DNA from: Flintibacter muris
GTDB taxonomy: Bacteria; Bacillota; Clostridia; Oscillospirales; Oscillospiraceae
DNA length: 64,000 nt
Assembly (NCBI RefSeq): GCF_943192995.1
Contig: NZ_CALPCP010000007.1
Span: 62,001 to 126,000 of the forward strand
Direction of reading: 5' to 3'
Below, in pieces: positions 16,402 through 24,594 of the stretch. Within the stretch, counting starts at the first letter, position 1, and every line of letters begins with the position of its first letter. The translations under genes were made by a program, and so were the position numbers. A model generated the notes under the pieces. It did not search any database, had not been told where the DNA came from, and worked only from the letters and a program-made list of their open reading frames with translations.

Positions 16402-16448
16402 AACCGCCCCTGGCCCATTGGATTACTTCCAACAGGTCAGGGGCGGTT
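16402..16448. terminator. inverted repeat, possible terminator
   Basis: AACCGCCCCTGGCC pairs with GGTCAGGGGCGGTT around a 19-base loop. It lies just upstream of the recombinase remnant and may mark the end of the lost element. Confidence 0.5.
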
Positions 16449-16626
16449 GATTTTCTTTGTTTTTGGAGGTTTTGAGCATCGCTCGAGAGTTCGACCCCCT
16501 CCAGCTTCAGAATCGGCCAATTCAGGGCCGATTTGCATCTTTTTCACGTTATTTCAAAATAACGCTTCCAATAATTTCAAGTCCCAACTTTTTGACAGTC
16601 TTTGCGGCATTTTCTCTTGAAAAATG

Positions 16627-16656
16627 AAAAACACCGCATTTTCACGCGGTGTTTTT
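16627..16656 (-). terminator. terminator of the tRNA-Ser transcript
   Basis: AAAAACACCGC pairs with GCGGTGTTTTT. A closely similar hairpin and the 30 bases before it also follow tRNA-Leu at 20326. Confidence 0.8.
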
Positions 16657-16684
16657 CGCCTGCATCCTTTTTGGCGACACAGGT

Positions 16685-16776
16685 TGGCGCAGAAGGGGGG
16701 ATTCGAACCCCCGCACGGTTTTACCCGCCTACTCCCTTAGCAGGGGAGCCCCTTATAGCCACTTGGGTACTTCTGC
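16685..16776 (-). tRNA. tRNA-Ser (GCT)
   Basis: Acceptor stem GCAGAAG with CTTCTGC, anticodon loop CTGCTAA reading GCT, a long class-II variable arm, T loop GGTTCGAATCC, and an encoded CCA. Confidence 0.93.
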
Positions 16777-16907
16777 ATAGCTACAAGTATAAACGGTATA
16801 TGAACTTTATATTCTCTGACCTCATCAAAATGAAAGGGGCGGCAGAACAGCCGGGCTCTAATTTTTCAAAAGTCAGAGCAAGCAAAACAGAGCTTGCTCC
16901 AACGTCG

Positions 16908-16994
16908 TGGCGGAGAGAGTGGGATTCGAACCCACGGCTCTTGCGAGTCACTGGTTTTCAAGACCAGCTCCTTAAACCACTCGGACACCTCTCC
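16908..16994 (-). tRNA. tRNA-Ser (TGA)
   Basis: Acceptor stem GGAGAGG with TCTCTCC (one G-T pair), anticodon loop CTTGAAA reading TGA, class-II variable arm, T loop GGTTCGAATCC, encoded CCA. It lies upstream of tRNA-Ser (GCT) on the same strand, 131 bases apart. Confidence 0.93.
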
Positions 16995-17055
16995 GAACTG
17001 CCTTCATTCAGAGACAGTCGTTATCATACCATCTTTGGCTTCACTTGTCAAGGGC

Positions 17056-17105
17056 TTTTGAAAAATGTGAATGGAAATCATTTTGAAAAATGTGAATGGA
17101 AATCA
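17056..17105. repeat. 25-base tandem duplication
   Basis: TTTTGAAAAATGTGAATGGA plus AATCA occurs twice in a row without a mismatch. Confidence 0.9.
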
Positions 17106-17136
17106 ATGTTCAGAAAATCCAACTTTAACTTTGTTT

Positions 17137-17210
17137 GTAGGGCGGGACGACTTGGCCCGCCGCTGGTTGGAAGCTGTTTCCAACGGCCCGCCGGGATCGC
17201 GGCCCCCTAC
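17137..17210. repeat. family C GC-rich element (copy 1)
   Basis: Begins GTAGGGCGGGACGACTTGG, has CCCGCCG and its complement CGGCCCGCCG as arms around a Ttggaagc/gtttcca hairpin, and ends GGCCCCCTAC. A second copy lies at 40153 with GTAGGGCGCGACGACTCCGG. Confidence 0.7.
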
Positions 17211-17321
17211 AGCTTCGGCAGCAGAAATTTTGAAGCTTGCTGCAAATTCTATTCTGACTTTGGGCGCTTCCATCCTACAACAGCCCCACCAGGCCTTTGC
17301 CGGTGGGGCTGTGCTCTTACA

Positions 17322-19967
17322 TTATTTCACGCCCAACTCGTCCTCGGCAGGTTCTGCCGTCTTTTTGCGGTCGGCGGCCTTGGCCCACTCGCAGATAGGG
17401 ATGGGCGCGGCGGCCAGGGCCAGGACGGTACACCATTGGGCGGGGGACATTGCCGTGACAGAGAACACCCCCTGGAGGGGCGGAATCAACAGCACAGACA
17501 GCTGCATGGCCAGTCCCGCTAGAAAGGCCCGGTTCATAGCGGGGTTGGAAAATACACCCTGGGCGAACAGGGAGCGGTCCTCACTACGGACATTGAAGGC
17601 GTGGAACAGCTGGCACAGAGTAAGGGTGGCAAAGGCCATGGTGTTGGCCGCCGCCCCCTCCATCCCGGGACTTCCCAGCCGGTTAAAGCCCAGAAAATAG
17701 GCCGCCAGGGTCAGTCCCCCCACCATCAGCCCCTGCCAGGCCAGGCGGAAGGAGAATTTTTTGTCAAAAAGTCCGGCGTTAGCGTCCCGGGGCTCCTCCT
17801 CCATCACGCCCTCCTCCACCGGTTCCACTCCCAGGGCCAGGGCGGGAAGGGAATCGGTCACCAGGTTGAGCCACAGCAGCTGCACCGGTACCAGAGGCAT
17901 CTGCCCAAACCCCAGCAGGGTAGCTGCGAAGATGGTAAAGATTTCCCCAATGTTGCAGGAGAGCAGATAGTGGATGGCCTTGCGGATGTTGGAGTAAATC
18001 CCCCGGCCCTCCTCAATGGCGGAGACAATGGTGGAAAAGTTGTCGTCGGTGAGGATCATATCCGCCGCCCCCTTGGCCACGTCGGTGCCTGTTTTGCCCA
18101 TGGCGCAGCCTATGTCGGCGGCTTTCAGGGCGGGGGCGTCGTTTACGCCATCCCCTGTCATGGCCACCACCTGGCCCCGCTTTTGCCAGGCCCGGACAAT
18201 GCGCATTTTGTGCTCCGGGGATACCCGGGCAAAGACGGCAAACTTCTCAATATCCTCCTCCAGCACCTCCTGGGGAATAAAGTCCAGCTCCGCGCCGGTT
18301 ACCGACCAGTCGCCAGGGCGGGCGATATCCAGCTCCTTGGCCACGGCAATGGCGGTGGCCCGGTGGTCGCCGGTAATCATCACCGGACGGACGCCTGCCA
18401 GGTGGCACTTGGCCACAGCCGCCTTCACCTCGGGCCGGGGCGGGTCCATCAGACCGAACAGGCCCAGAAAGGTGAGGTTTCGTTCCACATTGCCCGGCTC
18501 CGGATTTTTTGGCTGCACAGACAGCGCCTTTCGGGCCACAGCGATTACCCGCAGGGCCTTGTTGGCCATCTCTTCATTGGCGGCCAGCACCCGGGCCCGG
18601 TCGCTCCGGGTCAGGGGTCCGCCGGGGGTATCCACGCACCGCTCCAGCAGTACGTCGGGCGCCCCCTTCACCAACGCCACCCAGCCGCCCTCCGGGTTGG
18701 TATGTATGGTGGTCATCAGCTTGCGGTTGGAGTCGAAGGGGATGTCGGCTACCCGGGGCCAGCGCTCCAGCTCCCTGGTCTGGTCCACCCCGTCCCGGGC
18801 GGCGGCTACCACCAGCGCCCCCTCGGTGGGGTCGCCGGAGGCGGTAGGGGCCCCGGCCTTCCAGGCCAGCCGGGCGTCACAGCACAGACAGCCCGCCAGC
18901 ATAGCGTCCCGCCGCCGGGCGCCGGGGGTGATCCACACCTGCTGTACCGTCATCCGGTTCTGGGTGAGGGTACCCGTCTTATCCGAGCAGATCACTCCGG
19001 CACAGCCCAGGGTCTCCACGGCGGGGAGCTTTTTCACAATGGCGTTTCGGCCCGCCAGCCGCTGGACGCCTAAAGCCAGCACAATGGTGACAATGGCGGG
19101 CAGCCCCTCCGGAATGGCGGCCACCGCCAGAGAGACGGCGGTGAGAAACATATCCAGCATTCCTTTTCCCTGAAACAGCCCAACCCCAAACATCATGGCG
19201 CACACCGCCAGGCACAGGAAGGACAGGGATTTGGATATCTCCCCCATTCGTCTCTGGAGGGGGGTGTCTCCCTCGCCGCTGGCCAGCAGCAGTCCGGCGA
19301 TCTGACCCATCTGGGTGTCCATACCGGTGGCCACCACCAGGGCGGTCCCCCGTCCGGCGGTGATGAGGGTGCCTGAGATCAGCATATTTACCCGGTCCCC
19401 CAGGGGGGTGTCCGCCGGCAGCGAGCCAACGGCCTGCTTCTCCACCGGTACCGACTCCCCGGTCATGGCCGACTCGTCAGCCTGAAGGCGGCTGCACTCC
19501 ATGATCCTCGCGTCGGCTGGCACCTGGTCGCCGGCCTCCAGAATAATAACGTCCCCTGGCACCAGGGCGGTGGCGGCCACCCGGTGAGGCCTGCCCTCCC
19601 GCAGTACGATGGCCTGTGGGGAGGACATGCGCCGCAGCTCCTCCAGGGCCTGCTGGGCGTGGTCCTCCTGGGTGATGGAAATGATGCCGTTGACCACCAC
19701 AATAACTAAAATGATAACCCCGTCCAGCCAGTCCTCCCCGCCGCTGGCCAGCAGGGATAGGGCCGCCGCCCCCAGCAGGACCAGGATCATGGGGTCCTTC
19801 AGTTGTCCCAGAATACGAACCGGCAGACTGGGCGGCTGAGGCTGGGCAAGCTGGTTGGGGCCGTATCTTGCCAGACGCTGGGCCGCCTCCCGTTCCGTAA
19901 GCCCCTGGGGCCGTCCTTCAAGCTCCTTCATTACCTGCGCCGCCGGCCGGCTGTACCAATCGCCCAT
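17322..19967 (-). CDS. calcium-translocating P-type ATPase
   Basis: 881 residues from ATG 19967, chosen because AGGGAGAGG precedes it; a 13-residue upstream extension is unlikely. This is a P2-type cation pump. The N-terminal cation-ATPase domain is followed by the actuator motif TGES (169-172), PEGLP in M4 (286-290), the phosphorylated Asp in DKTGT (D329), the KGAPD nucleotide-domain motif, and GDGVNDAPALKAADIG. About ten membrane helices are expected, with the C-terminal six clear. PEGLP and the overall length fit SERCA/PMCA-like Ca2+ pumps; manganese transport is an alternative. A hairpin follows the stop codon. Confidence 0.9.
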   Translation of the reverse strand: MGDWYSRPAAQVMKELEGRPQGLTEREAAQRLARYGPNQLAQPQPPSLPVRILGQLKDPMILVLLGAAALSLLASGGEDWLDGVIILVIVVVNGIISITQEDHAQQALEELRRMSSPQAIVLREGRPHRVAATALVPGDVIILEAGDQVPADARIMECSRLQADESAMTGESVPVEKQAVGSLPADTPLGDRVNMLISGTLITAGRGTALVVATGMDTQMGQIAGLLLASGEGDTPLQRRMGEISKSLSFLCLAVCAMMFGVGLFQGKGMLDMFLTAVSLAVAAIPEGLPAIVTIVLALGVQRLAGRNAIVKKLPAVETLGCAGVICSDKTGTLTQNRMTVQQVWITPGARRRDAMLAGCLCCDARLAWKAGAPTASGDPTEGALVVAAARDGVDQTRELERWPRVADIPFDSNRKLMTTIHTNPEGGWVALVKGAPDVLLERCVDTPGGPLTRSDRARVLAANEEMANKALRVIAVARKALSVQPKNPEPGNVERNLTFLGLFGLMDPPRPEVKAAVAKCHLAGVRPVMITGDHRATAIAVAKELDIARPGDWSVTGAELDFIPQEVLEEDIEKFAVFARVSPEHKMRIVRAWQKRGQVVAMTGDGVNDAPALKAADIGCAMGKTGTDVAKGAADMILTDDNFSTIVSAIEEGRGIYSNIRKAIHYLLSCNIGEIFTIFAATLLGFGQMPLVPVQLLWLNLVTDSLPALALGVEPVEEGVMEEEPRDANAGLFDKKFSFRLAWQGLMVGGLTLAAYFLGFNRLGSPGMEGAAANTMAFATLTLCQLFHAFNVRSEDRSLFAQGVFSNPAMNRAFLAGLAMQLSVLLIPPLQGVFSVTAMSPAQWCTVLALAAAPIPICEWAKAADRKKTAEPAEDELGVK

Positions 19968-20051
19968 GCTGTTCCTCTCCCTTCCAGTTTCTTCCAGTAT
20001 AATCAAGGCCTGTCCATTTTTTTGGGGAAAACCGTCGAGAGATAAAAAATG

Positions 20052-20077
20052 TCCCTCCGGACTCAGGCTTCCGGAGG
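20052..20077 (-). terminator. hairpin with T run upstream of the P-type ATPase
   Basis: CCCTCCGGA and TCCGGAGGG pair; on the minus strand a run of six T follows. It lies about 85 bases before the ATPase start, where it could act as a leader terminator or close off antisense transcription. Confidence 0.55.
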
Positions 20078-20151
20078 GATTGTTTCTTCGATTGCCGCTT
20101 GACCCAATTATGTTCCTGCTTTAGCCACCCTGTAAAAAGTTGAAAAAACCG

Positions 20152-20180
20152 TTGACAAATCATCACAATGACAGTATAAT
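20152..20180 (+). promoter_or_regulatory. consensus promoter of tRNA-Leu
   Basis: TTGACA (20152-20157), 17-base spacer, TATAAT (20175-20180): both hexamers are perfect. Confidence 0.9.
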
Positions 20181-20210
20181 AACCAAGCGGTCTAAAAAAG
20201 GCCGCGCTTT

Positions 20211-20297
20211 GCGGCTGTGCTGGAATTGGTAGACTGGCAAGCTTGAGGTGCTTGTGTCCGGATGGGCGTACGGGTTCGACTCCCGTCAGCCGCACCA
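20211..20297 (+). tRNA. tRNA-Leu (GAG)
   Basis: Acceptor stem GCGGCTG with CAGCCGC, anticodon stem CAAGC/GCTTG with loop TTGAGGT reading GAG, class-II variable arm, T loop GGTTCGACTCC, encoded CCA. Confidence 0.95.
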
Positions 20298-20325
20298 ACT
20301 TGTGTCGCAAAAAAAGATGCAGGCG

Positions 20326-20355
20326 AAAAACACCACATTTTTATGTGGTGTTTTT
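20326..20355 (+). terminator. terminator of tRNA-Leu
   Basis: AAAAACACCACAT pairs with ATGTGGTGTTTTT. The sequence from the CCA to this hairpin is nearly the same as that after tRNA-Ser (GCT). Confidence 0.85.
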
Positions 20356-20387
20356 CATTTTTTAATAGAAATCGGCAGAAAGACTAA

Positions 20388-20717
20388 GGTATCCGAGCGG
20401 ATTGTAAAGAAGCTGTCCATCTGATAGAGGGTATTTCCGCAGAAACTCTGCTGGCGGATCGGGGTTATGACACAAATAATATCCTGTCCTATGCGGCTTC
20501 GGCAGGGATGGAACCCGTGATTCCGCCGAAGAAGAATCGGAAAGAACAGCGCGACTACGATAAATATCTCTATAAGCTGCGTCACTTGGTAGAAAACTGC
20601 TTTCTATCCCTGAAACGTTGGAGGGGCATTGCCACTCGCTGCGCCAAAACCTCAGATGCTTTTATCGCTGCGGTACACGTTCGCTGTATCGCTATTTGGG
20701 CCGCTATTCGTGCCTAA
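20388..20717 (+). pseudogene. IS5-like transposase, C-terminal remnant
   Basis: The open frame has no start and begins right after the tRNA-Leu terminator. It reads AETLLADRGYDTNNILSYAA, EPVIPPKKNRKEQRDYDKYL, YKLRHLVENCFLSLKRWRGI and ATRCAKTSDAFIAAVHVRC. That is the last third of an IS5-group DDE transposase, with the DRGYD segment around the second catalytic Asp and the final Glu in VENCF. The first two thirds are gone, so it cannot act by itself. Its position next to a tRNA gene fits repeated insertion at this site. Confidence 0.8.
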
Positions 20718-20733
20718 CTTGGGTAGATATTAT

Positions 20734-21159
20734 CTAAAACAGTGTCTTCTCATTTTCAGCAAACAGCTTGTCGTTGATCTGCTCCAGGGGGGTGCGGTGG
20801 AGGATGCCATGACTGATGATGGCGTCCCGTTTCAGCCTGGGGTAGATGGGGGCGTAGCCCACCCGCCTCAGCAGATGCTGGGTTTCCTCCAGGCTGGCCT
20901 CCATGCCGATACACAGGCACAGCAGACGGTCCCGGGAGGGCCTGCGCCGCCCGGAAAAGACCTGATACAGATAGACCTCGCTCATTTCGGCCTGCCGGGC
21001 CAGCTCCGCCTTGGACAGGCCGCACCTGTTATAGAGCTCTGTCAGAAACACGGTCATGTCCACATCTGTGAAGTACGCCTCGTTCTCTGTGATATACCGG
21101 TCCAGGTTGGGCTGGGTCATCAGCTCCTGGTTCAGGTCCCCTGTTGATTTCTCCTGCAT
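20734..21159 (-). CDS. XRE-family helix-turn-helix protein
   Basis: 141 residues. After about 30 N-terminal residues comes a compact XRE-like helix-turn-helix: FLTELYNRCGLSKAELARQA, EMSEVYLYQVFSGRRRPSRD. The C-terminal part (LEETQHLLRRVGYAPIYPRL) has the form seen in small regulators that sit beside kinase genes in Oscillospiraceae. It is transcribed away from the kinase, with the shared gap 21160-21272 holding the kinase promoter. A role as local regulator of the kinase module is inference. Confidence 0.75.
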   Translation of the reverse strand: MQEKSTGDLNQELMTQPNLDRYITENEAYFTDVDMTVFLTELYNRCGLSKAELARQAEMSEVYLYQVFSGRRRPSRDRLLCLCIGMEASLEETQHLLRRVGYAPIYPRLKRDAIISHGILHRTPLEQINDKLFAENEKTLF

Positions 21160-21212
21160 ACCCTGTCATCCCCTTTACTTCTCTTAAAAAAGCAGATATA
21201 ATATACTTAACA

Positions 21213-21241
21213 TTGTACAAAACTCTGCGGGCAAATACAAT
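21213..21241 (+). promoter_or_regulatory. promoter of the kinase module
   Basis: TTGTAC (21213-21218), 17-base spacer, TACAAT (21236-21241). The predicted start of transcription falls on the left direct repeat. Confidence 0.5.
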
Positions 21242-21244
21242 ATG

Positions 21245-21269
21245 CTGGCTGCATAGGGTTTTAAATTTT
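21245..21269 (+). repeat. direct repeat bounding the kinase/zinc-ribbon module (left)
   Basis: CTGGCTGCATAGGGTT, then two variable bases, then AAATTTT. The second copy is at 25887-25911 in the same orientation, 4642 bases away; 23 of 25 bases agree. Confidence 0.7.
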
Positions 21270-21272
21270 GGG

Positions 21273-21979
21273 GTGATTACCATTTACGCATGGTTATCAG
21301 AACAGCTGCGGACCCGGTTTGAGGAGGTCCGCCTTTTGAAGGAGAGTCCCCGGGGCAGTGTGCGGCTGATCCGGCACCGGGACTCCGGCCAGCGGTTTAT
21401 CCTCCGCCGTTTCACCGGCAGCGGGGAGGTCTATCAAAGACTGCTGAACTGCTCCTGTCTCTATCTGCCCCTGGTCTACGAGGCGGCGGAGCAGGACGGG
21501 AAAAACATTGTGATTGAGGAGTTCATCCAGGGGGACACCTTGGATTTTCTGCTGGAGGCGCTCTGTTCACCTCCTTGGAAACCGGGCAGATCGTCAGGCA
21601 GCTGTGCCAGGGGCTGTGGGTGCTCCACTCCATGGCCGCCGTCCACCGGGACATCAAGCCGGAGAACGTGATTTTGCGTGGGGGAAACGCGGTGCTCATT
21701 GACTTTGACGCCGCCCGCCTCCACAAGCCGGAGGCCGAAGCGGACACCCAGATTTTGGGCACTACCGGCTTTGCTGCCCCGGAGCAGTACGGCCTGGGCC
21801 AGTCGGACACCCGGACGGATATTTACTCCCTGGGGGTGCTGATGAATGTGATGCTCACCGGACAGCACCCCTCCAAAAAACTGGCGGAGGGGCGGCTGGG
21901 CCGGGTGATCCAGCGGTGTACCCAAGTCAACCCGGCCAAGCGGTACAAGGACGTACTGCGCCTGATGGAGGCGATTTGA
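21273..21979 (+). pseudogene. Ser/Thr protein kinase, frameshifted
   Basis: A kinase split over two frames. The N-lobe reads from GTG 21273 (FEEVRLLKESPRGSVRLIRH, FILRRF, IVIEEFIQGDTLDFLLEAL) to about 21560. The C-lobe continues in another frame: TSLETGQIVRQLCQGLWVLH, AVHRDIKPENVIL with the HRD and Asn, IDFDAAR in place of DFG, GTTGFAAPEQYG as the APE loop, then TDIYSLGVLM. The break near GCTCTGTTCACC needs one base gained or lost. The usual VAIK Lys appears as Arg (ILRRF). It may be a pseudogene, an assembly error or a recoded gene. The next gene starts two bases after the stop, so the C-lobe frame is the one in context. Confidence 0.75.
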
Positions 21980-21980
21980 G

Positions 21981-23228
21981 ATGAAATTCTGTCCTCACTG
22001 TTCCGCCTCTATCCACGAGAGGGCCTCCTTCTGCCCCCACTGCGCCCGAAGCGTCAATCCGCGCACTGAGATCAAGCCTCCTTGGCATATGCCAAGGAGG
22101 GCGCTATATAGCGCCCTGACGGTCCTCATTGTTCTGGCTGCGGCCTTGTCGGGCTGGCTGTGCACCCGGCCCAGGGTCTACGACAACGGCACCGCCGAGA
22201 TCATCTACACCGACAGCGACGGGAGTTATCAGCTCCTCCTCAACTATTTCGGCGACCGATTCCAGCCTATGACCGACTACTCGGAGGAGTTGGAGGAGGG
22301 AACCACCTCCAACAAGCCCTCCCGGCTGTTTGTCAACCATGTGGACACCGGGCTCAACGCCAAGGAGGCCTTTCTCCGCAAGGTGGGGGACATCACCGTG
22401 GAGATTTTACAGGGCAGCGACAGCCCTGAGCCCTGGCAGTATACGCCCCCTTGTATCTACGACTTCGCCCCGGAGGCCGCCCGTACCAGCATCCTTACCT
22501 ACACCGACCGTAGCGGCGACATGGAGCTGCGCTGGACCATCCGCATGAGAAACGGCGACACCATCCGCCTGTACCAGCGGATGGAGCTGGGGGTGGTCCC
22601 CACCCGGCACTTCTACCCGGAGGACACGCCTATGGACACCCTGGAGGATTTACAGGCCCTGGTAGATGAGGTCAACGGGACCATTCCCGCAAATATTATC
22701 GTCTACATCCACCTGCCTGCTGTCAGCTACGAAGGGAGCCTTGTGCTGGCGGAGCGGGCCATAAATCTGATGGGCAGCGAGGGCCCGGACGGGAGCCGTA
22801 CCACCTTCACCGGCAACCTTCAGGCCACTGCCCAGAAGGGCTACATCTGCCAGTTCAGCGGCCTGGACTTTGTGGGCGCGGGGGAGGGCGTGGGGGTGTC
22901 CGCCTCCGCCCGGATCAACTTCACCGATTGCCGCCTGTCCGGGTGGCGCACCGGTGTGCTGTGCTATGGAAACTCCTGGGTGAACATGAAAAACTGCACC
23001 GTTGAGGACAACGCCGTGGGCTTCCACTTCAACTCGGTCAGCGACAACCCAAATGACCACATGTACAGCGGCAACCTGTTCCAGAACAACGAGACCGCCG
23101 TACTGCTGGAGAGTGTCCCCAGCGACCAGGCCCTGTACTTTGAGGGCACCCGCTTCTCCCGCAACGGCACAGATATTGACAACCGATGCGGGCATGAGGT
23201 AAGCATTGCCAACGCTATTTTTGAATAG
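21981..23228 (+). CDS. zinc-ribbon, membrane-anchored beta-helix protein (copy 1)
   Basis: 415 residues. Residues 4-25 form a double zinc ribbon (CPHC...CPHC). A membrane helix spans about 40-62 (ALYSALTVLIVLAAALSGWL). The large outer part has a domain of about 200 residues with no known motif, then a right-handed beta-helix of NosD type from about 240 to the end (FSGLDFVGAGEGVG, NFTDCRLSGWRTGVLC, NMKNCTVEDNAVGFHF, FEGTRFSRNGTDI). It starts two bases after the kinase and so is probably translated from the same mRNA. The zinc ribbon would be cytoplasmic and the beta-helix outside. Copy 2 follows at once. Function unknown. Confidence 0.7.
   Translation: MKFCPHCSASIHERASFCPHCARSVNPRTEIKPPWHMPRRALYSALTVLIVLAAALSGWLCTRPRVYDNGTAEIIYTDSDGSYQLLLNYFGDRFQPMTDYSEELEEGTTSNKPSRLFVNHVDTGLNAKEAFLRKVGDITVEILQGSDSPEPWQYTPPCIYDFAPEAARTSILTYTDRSGDMELRWTIRMRNGDTIRLYQRMELGVVPTRHFYPEDTPMDTLEDLQALVDEVNGTIPANIIVYIHLPAVSYEGSLVLAERAINLMGSEGPDGSRTTFTGNLQATAQKGYICQFSGLDFVGAGEGVGVSASARINFTDCRLSGWRTGVLCYGNSWVNMKNCTVEDNAVGFHFNSVSDNPNDHMYSGNLFQNNETAVLLESVPSDQALYFEGTRFSRNGTDIDNRCGHEVSIANAIFE
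22077..22116 (+). repeat. two adjoining perfect palindromes inside the coding region
   Basis: 22077-22100 is a 24-base perfect palindrome with half-site CCTCCTTGGCAT; 22099-22116 is an 18-base one with half-site GGGCGCTAT. They encode the joint between zinc ribbon and membrane helix. The paralogue keeps the second one at 23376-23393 with half-site GGGCGCTGT. Confidence 0.9.
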
Positions 23229-23245
23229 AGAAGGAGCACAAAACA

Positions 23246-24508
23246 ATGGCTGATGTTTTAAAAATCTGCCCCCGTTGCGGCGCCCGGCTTCCGGAGGAGG
23301 CCTCCTTTTGCCCCCACTGCGCCCAAAGCGTCAAGGAGCACAAAGAGGTACTGCCTCCCCGTCGTCTGTCAAGGAGGGCGCTGTACAGCGCCCTCGCATC
23401 CCTTCTTATCCTGGCGCTGGCTGTGGCGGGCTGGCTGTACACCCGGCCCAAGGTCTATGACAACGGCACCGCCGAGGTCATCTATACCAACAGCGGCGCG
23501 ACCTATCGGGTGCTGGCTGGCTGGATAAACGACCGCTTTAATCCGGCCCATCAGGTCAACCAGCCGGCGGATGTGGGGGACATGCTGTACACCTTCCCCC
23601 AATGCCTGTACATCAACCGCATGGAGAACAGCACCAACGCCAAGGAAGAGTTTATGGATCAGGTAAAGCAGGTCACCGCCGCCTTTATCGAGACAGAGAA
23701 CGAAGAGCTGCCCTGGTATTGTGACGAACCGGTCCCCCGGGAAGACTACGCCCCCGATGCCGCCCTGGTTTCCTCCATTCACTTTTACGCCGGCAGCGGT
23801 CAGGGGACCCTCCGGTGGACCATTGAAATGAAAAATGGAGACGTTATCCGCCTCTATCAGACCATGCAGGCCCAGCCTATGGAGCTCTACCTCTTTACCC
23901 CTGAGAATACCCCGCTGAACACCGTAGAGGAGGTACAGGCCCTCCTGGACAGCCTGGACGTGATCACAGAGGGCAACCATATGAACACGGTGGAGATCCA
24001 CCTGCCCCCGGTGACCTATGATGGAGGCATTACCATCCCCCGGGGGGTCAACCTCTACGGCGCGGGGGAGGAGGAAGGGCGCACCGCCTTCACCGGCCCC
24101 GTCCGCATAACGGGCCAGGCGACCGGGGTCTCCTGGCTCTACGACCTGGACTTTGTGGGCGGCGGAGAGGGCGTGGGCTTCTCTTCTTCCTCCCGGGTGT
24201 TCCTCCAGGGATGCCGCTTTACCGGCTGGCGCACCGGCCTGCTGATGCAGGACAACATTGCCTCCGCTTGGAACTGCACCTTTGAGGACAACGAAACCGG
24301 CATCCACTTCAACGCCGACACCGGGAGCTTTATGGACTCCCGCTATATGGAGGATGTTTTCCGGAACAACACCACCGCCGTCCTGCTGGAGCGGGTCCCC
24401 ACCGAGACGGCCATCTCCTTCCCTGAGTCGCTGTTCTCCGGCAACGGCGCCGACATTGACAACCGCTGCGGCCAAGAGATCAGCATCGCCGACACAATCT
24501 TTGAGTAA
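23246..24508 (+). CDS. zinc-ribbon, membrane-anchored beta-helix protein (copy 2)
   Basis: 420 residues from ATG 23246 after AGAAGGAG. Same layout as the preceding gene: CPRC...CPHC zinc ribbon (8-30), basic stretch, membrane helix (about 47-68), outer domain, and C-terminal beta-helix (YDLDFVGGGEGVGFSSSSRV, FLQGCRFTGWRTGLLM, AWNCTFEDNETGIHFNAD). The two share obvious residues along their full length, for example YDNGTAE(I/V)IYT and the last 12 residues, so this is a tandem duplication. The sequences have diverged well beyond a recent copy. A perfect 32-base palindromic terminator follows. Confidence 0.7.
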   Translation: MADVLKICPRCGARLPEEASFCPHCAQSVKEHKEVLPPRRLSRRALYSALASLLILALAVAGWLYTRPKVYDNGTAEVIYTNSGATYRVLAGWINDRFNPAHQVNQPADVGDMLYTFPQCLYINRMENSTNAKEEFMDQVKQVTAAFIETENEELPWYCDEPVPREDYAPDAALVSSIHFYAGSGQGTLRWTIEMKNGDVIRLYQTMQAQPMELYLFTPENTPLNTVEEVQALLDSLDVITEGNHMNTVEIHLPPVTYDGGITIPRGVNLYGAGEEEGRTAFTGPVRITGQATGVSWLYDLDFVGGGEGVGFSSSSRVFLQGCRFTGWRTGLLMQDNIASAWNCTFEDNETGIHFNADTGSFMDSRYMEDVFRNNTTAVLLERVPTETAISFPESLFSGNGADIDNRCGQEISIADTIFE

Positions 24509-24514
24509 ATTCCA

Positions 24515-24546
24515 GAGAAGGGCGGACCTGCAGGTCCGCCCTTCTC
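24515..24546. terminator. bidirectional terminator, perfect palindrome
   Basis: Half-site GAGAAGGGCGGACCTG is followed at once by its complement. It separates copy 2 from the convergent lipoprotein gene. Confidence 0.85.
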
Positions 24547-24594
24547 GTTCCGCCTGATGCTGTTTTGATCGCTTACGCCGTCTGCCGGCCTGGG

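Larger units (their letters stand above)
16995..17321. other. intergenic region with tandem repeat and family C element
   Basis: No gene is seen here. The stretch holds a perfect 25-base tandem duplication (17056-17105), a family C element (17137-17210) and a hairpin (17281-17312, CAGCCCCACC with GGTGGGGCTG) just past the end of the P-type ATPase gene. An almost identical hairpin follows the MBL gene at 25978. Confidence 0.65.

Noticed and set aside
16480-16510. TTCGACCCCCTCCAGCTTCA as the 3' end of a tmRNA or tRNA
   Set aside because: It looks like a T-loop and acceptor end, but no 5' half, acceptor pairing or tag ORF can be found; perhaps an attachment-site remnant.
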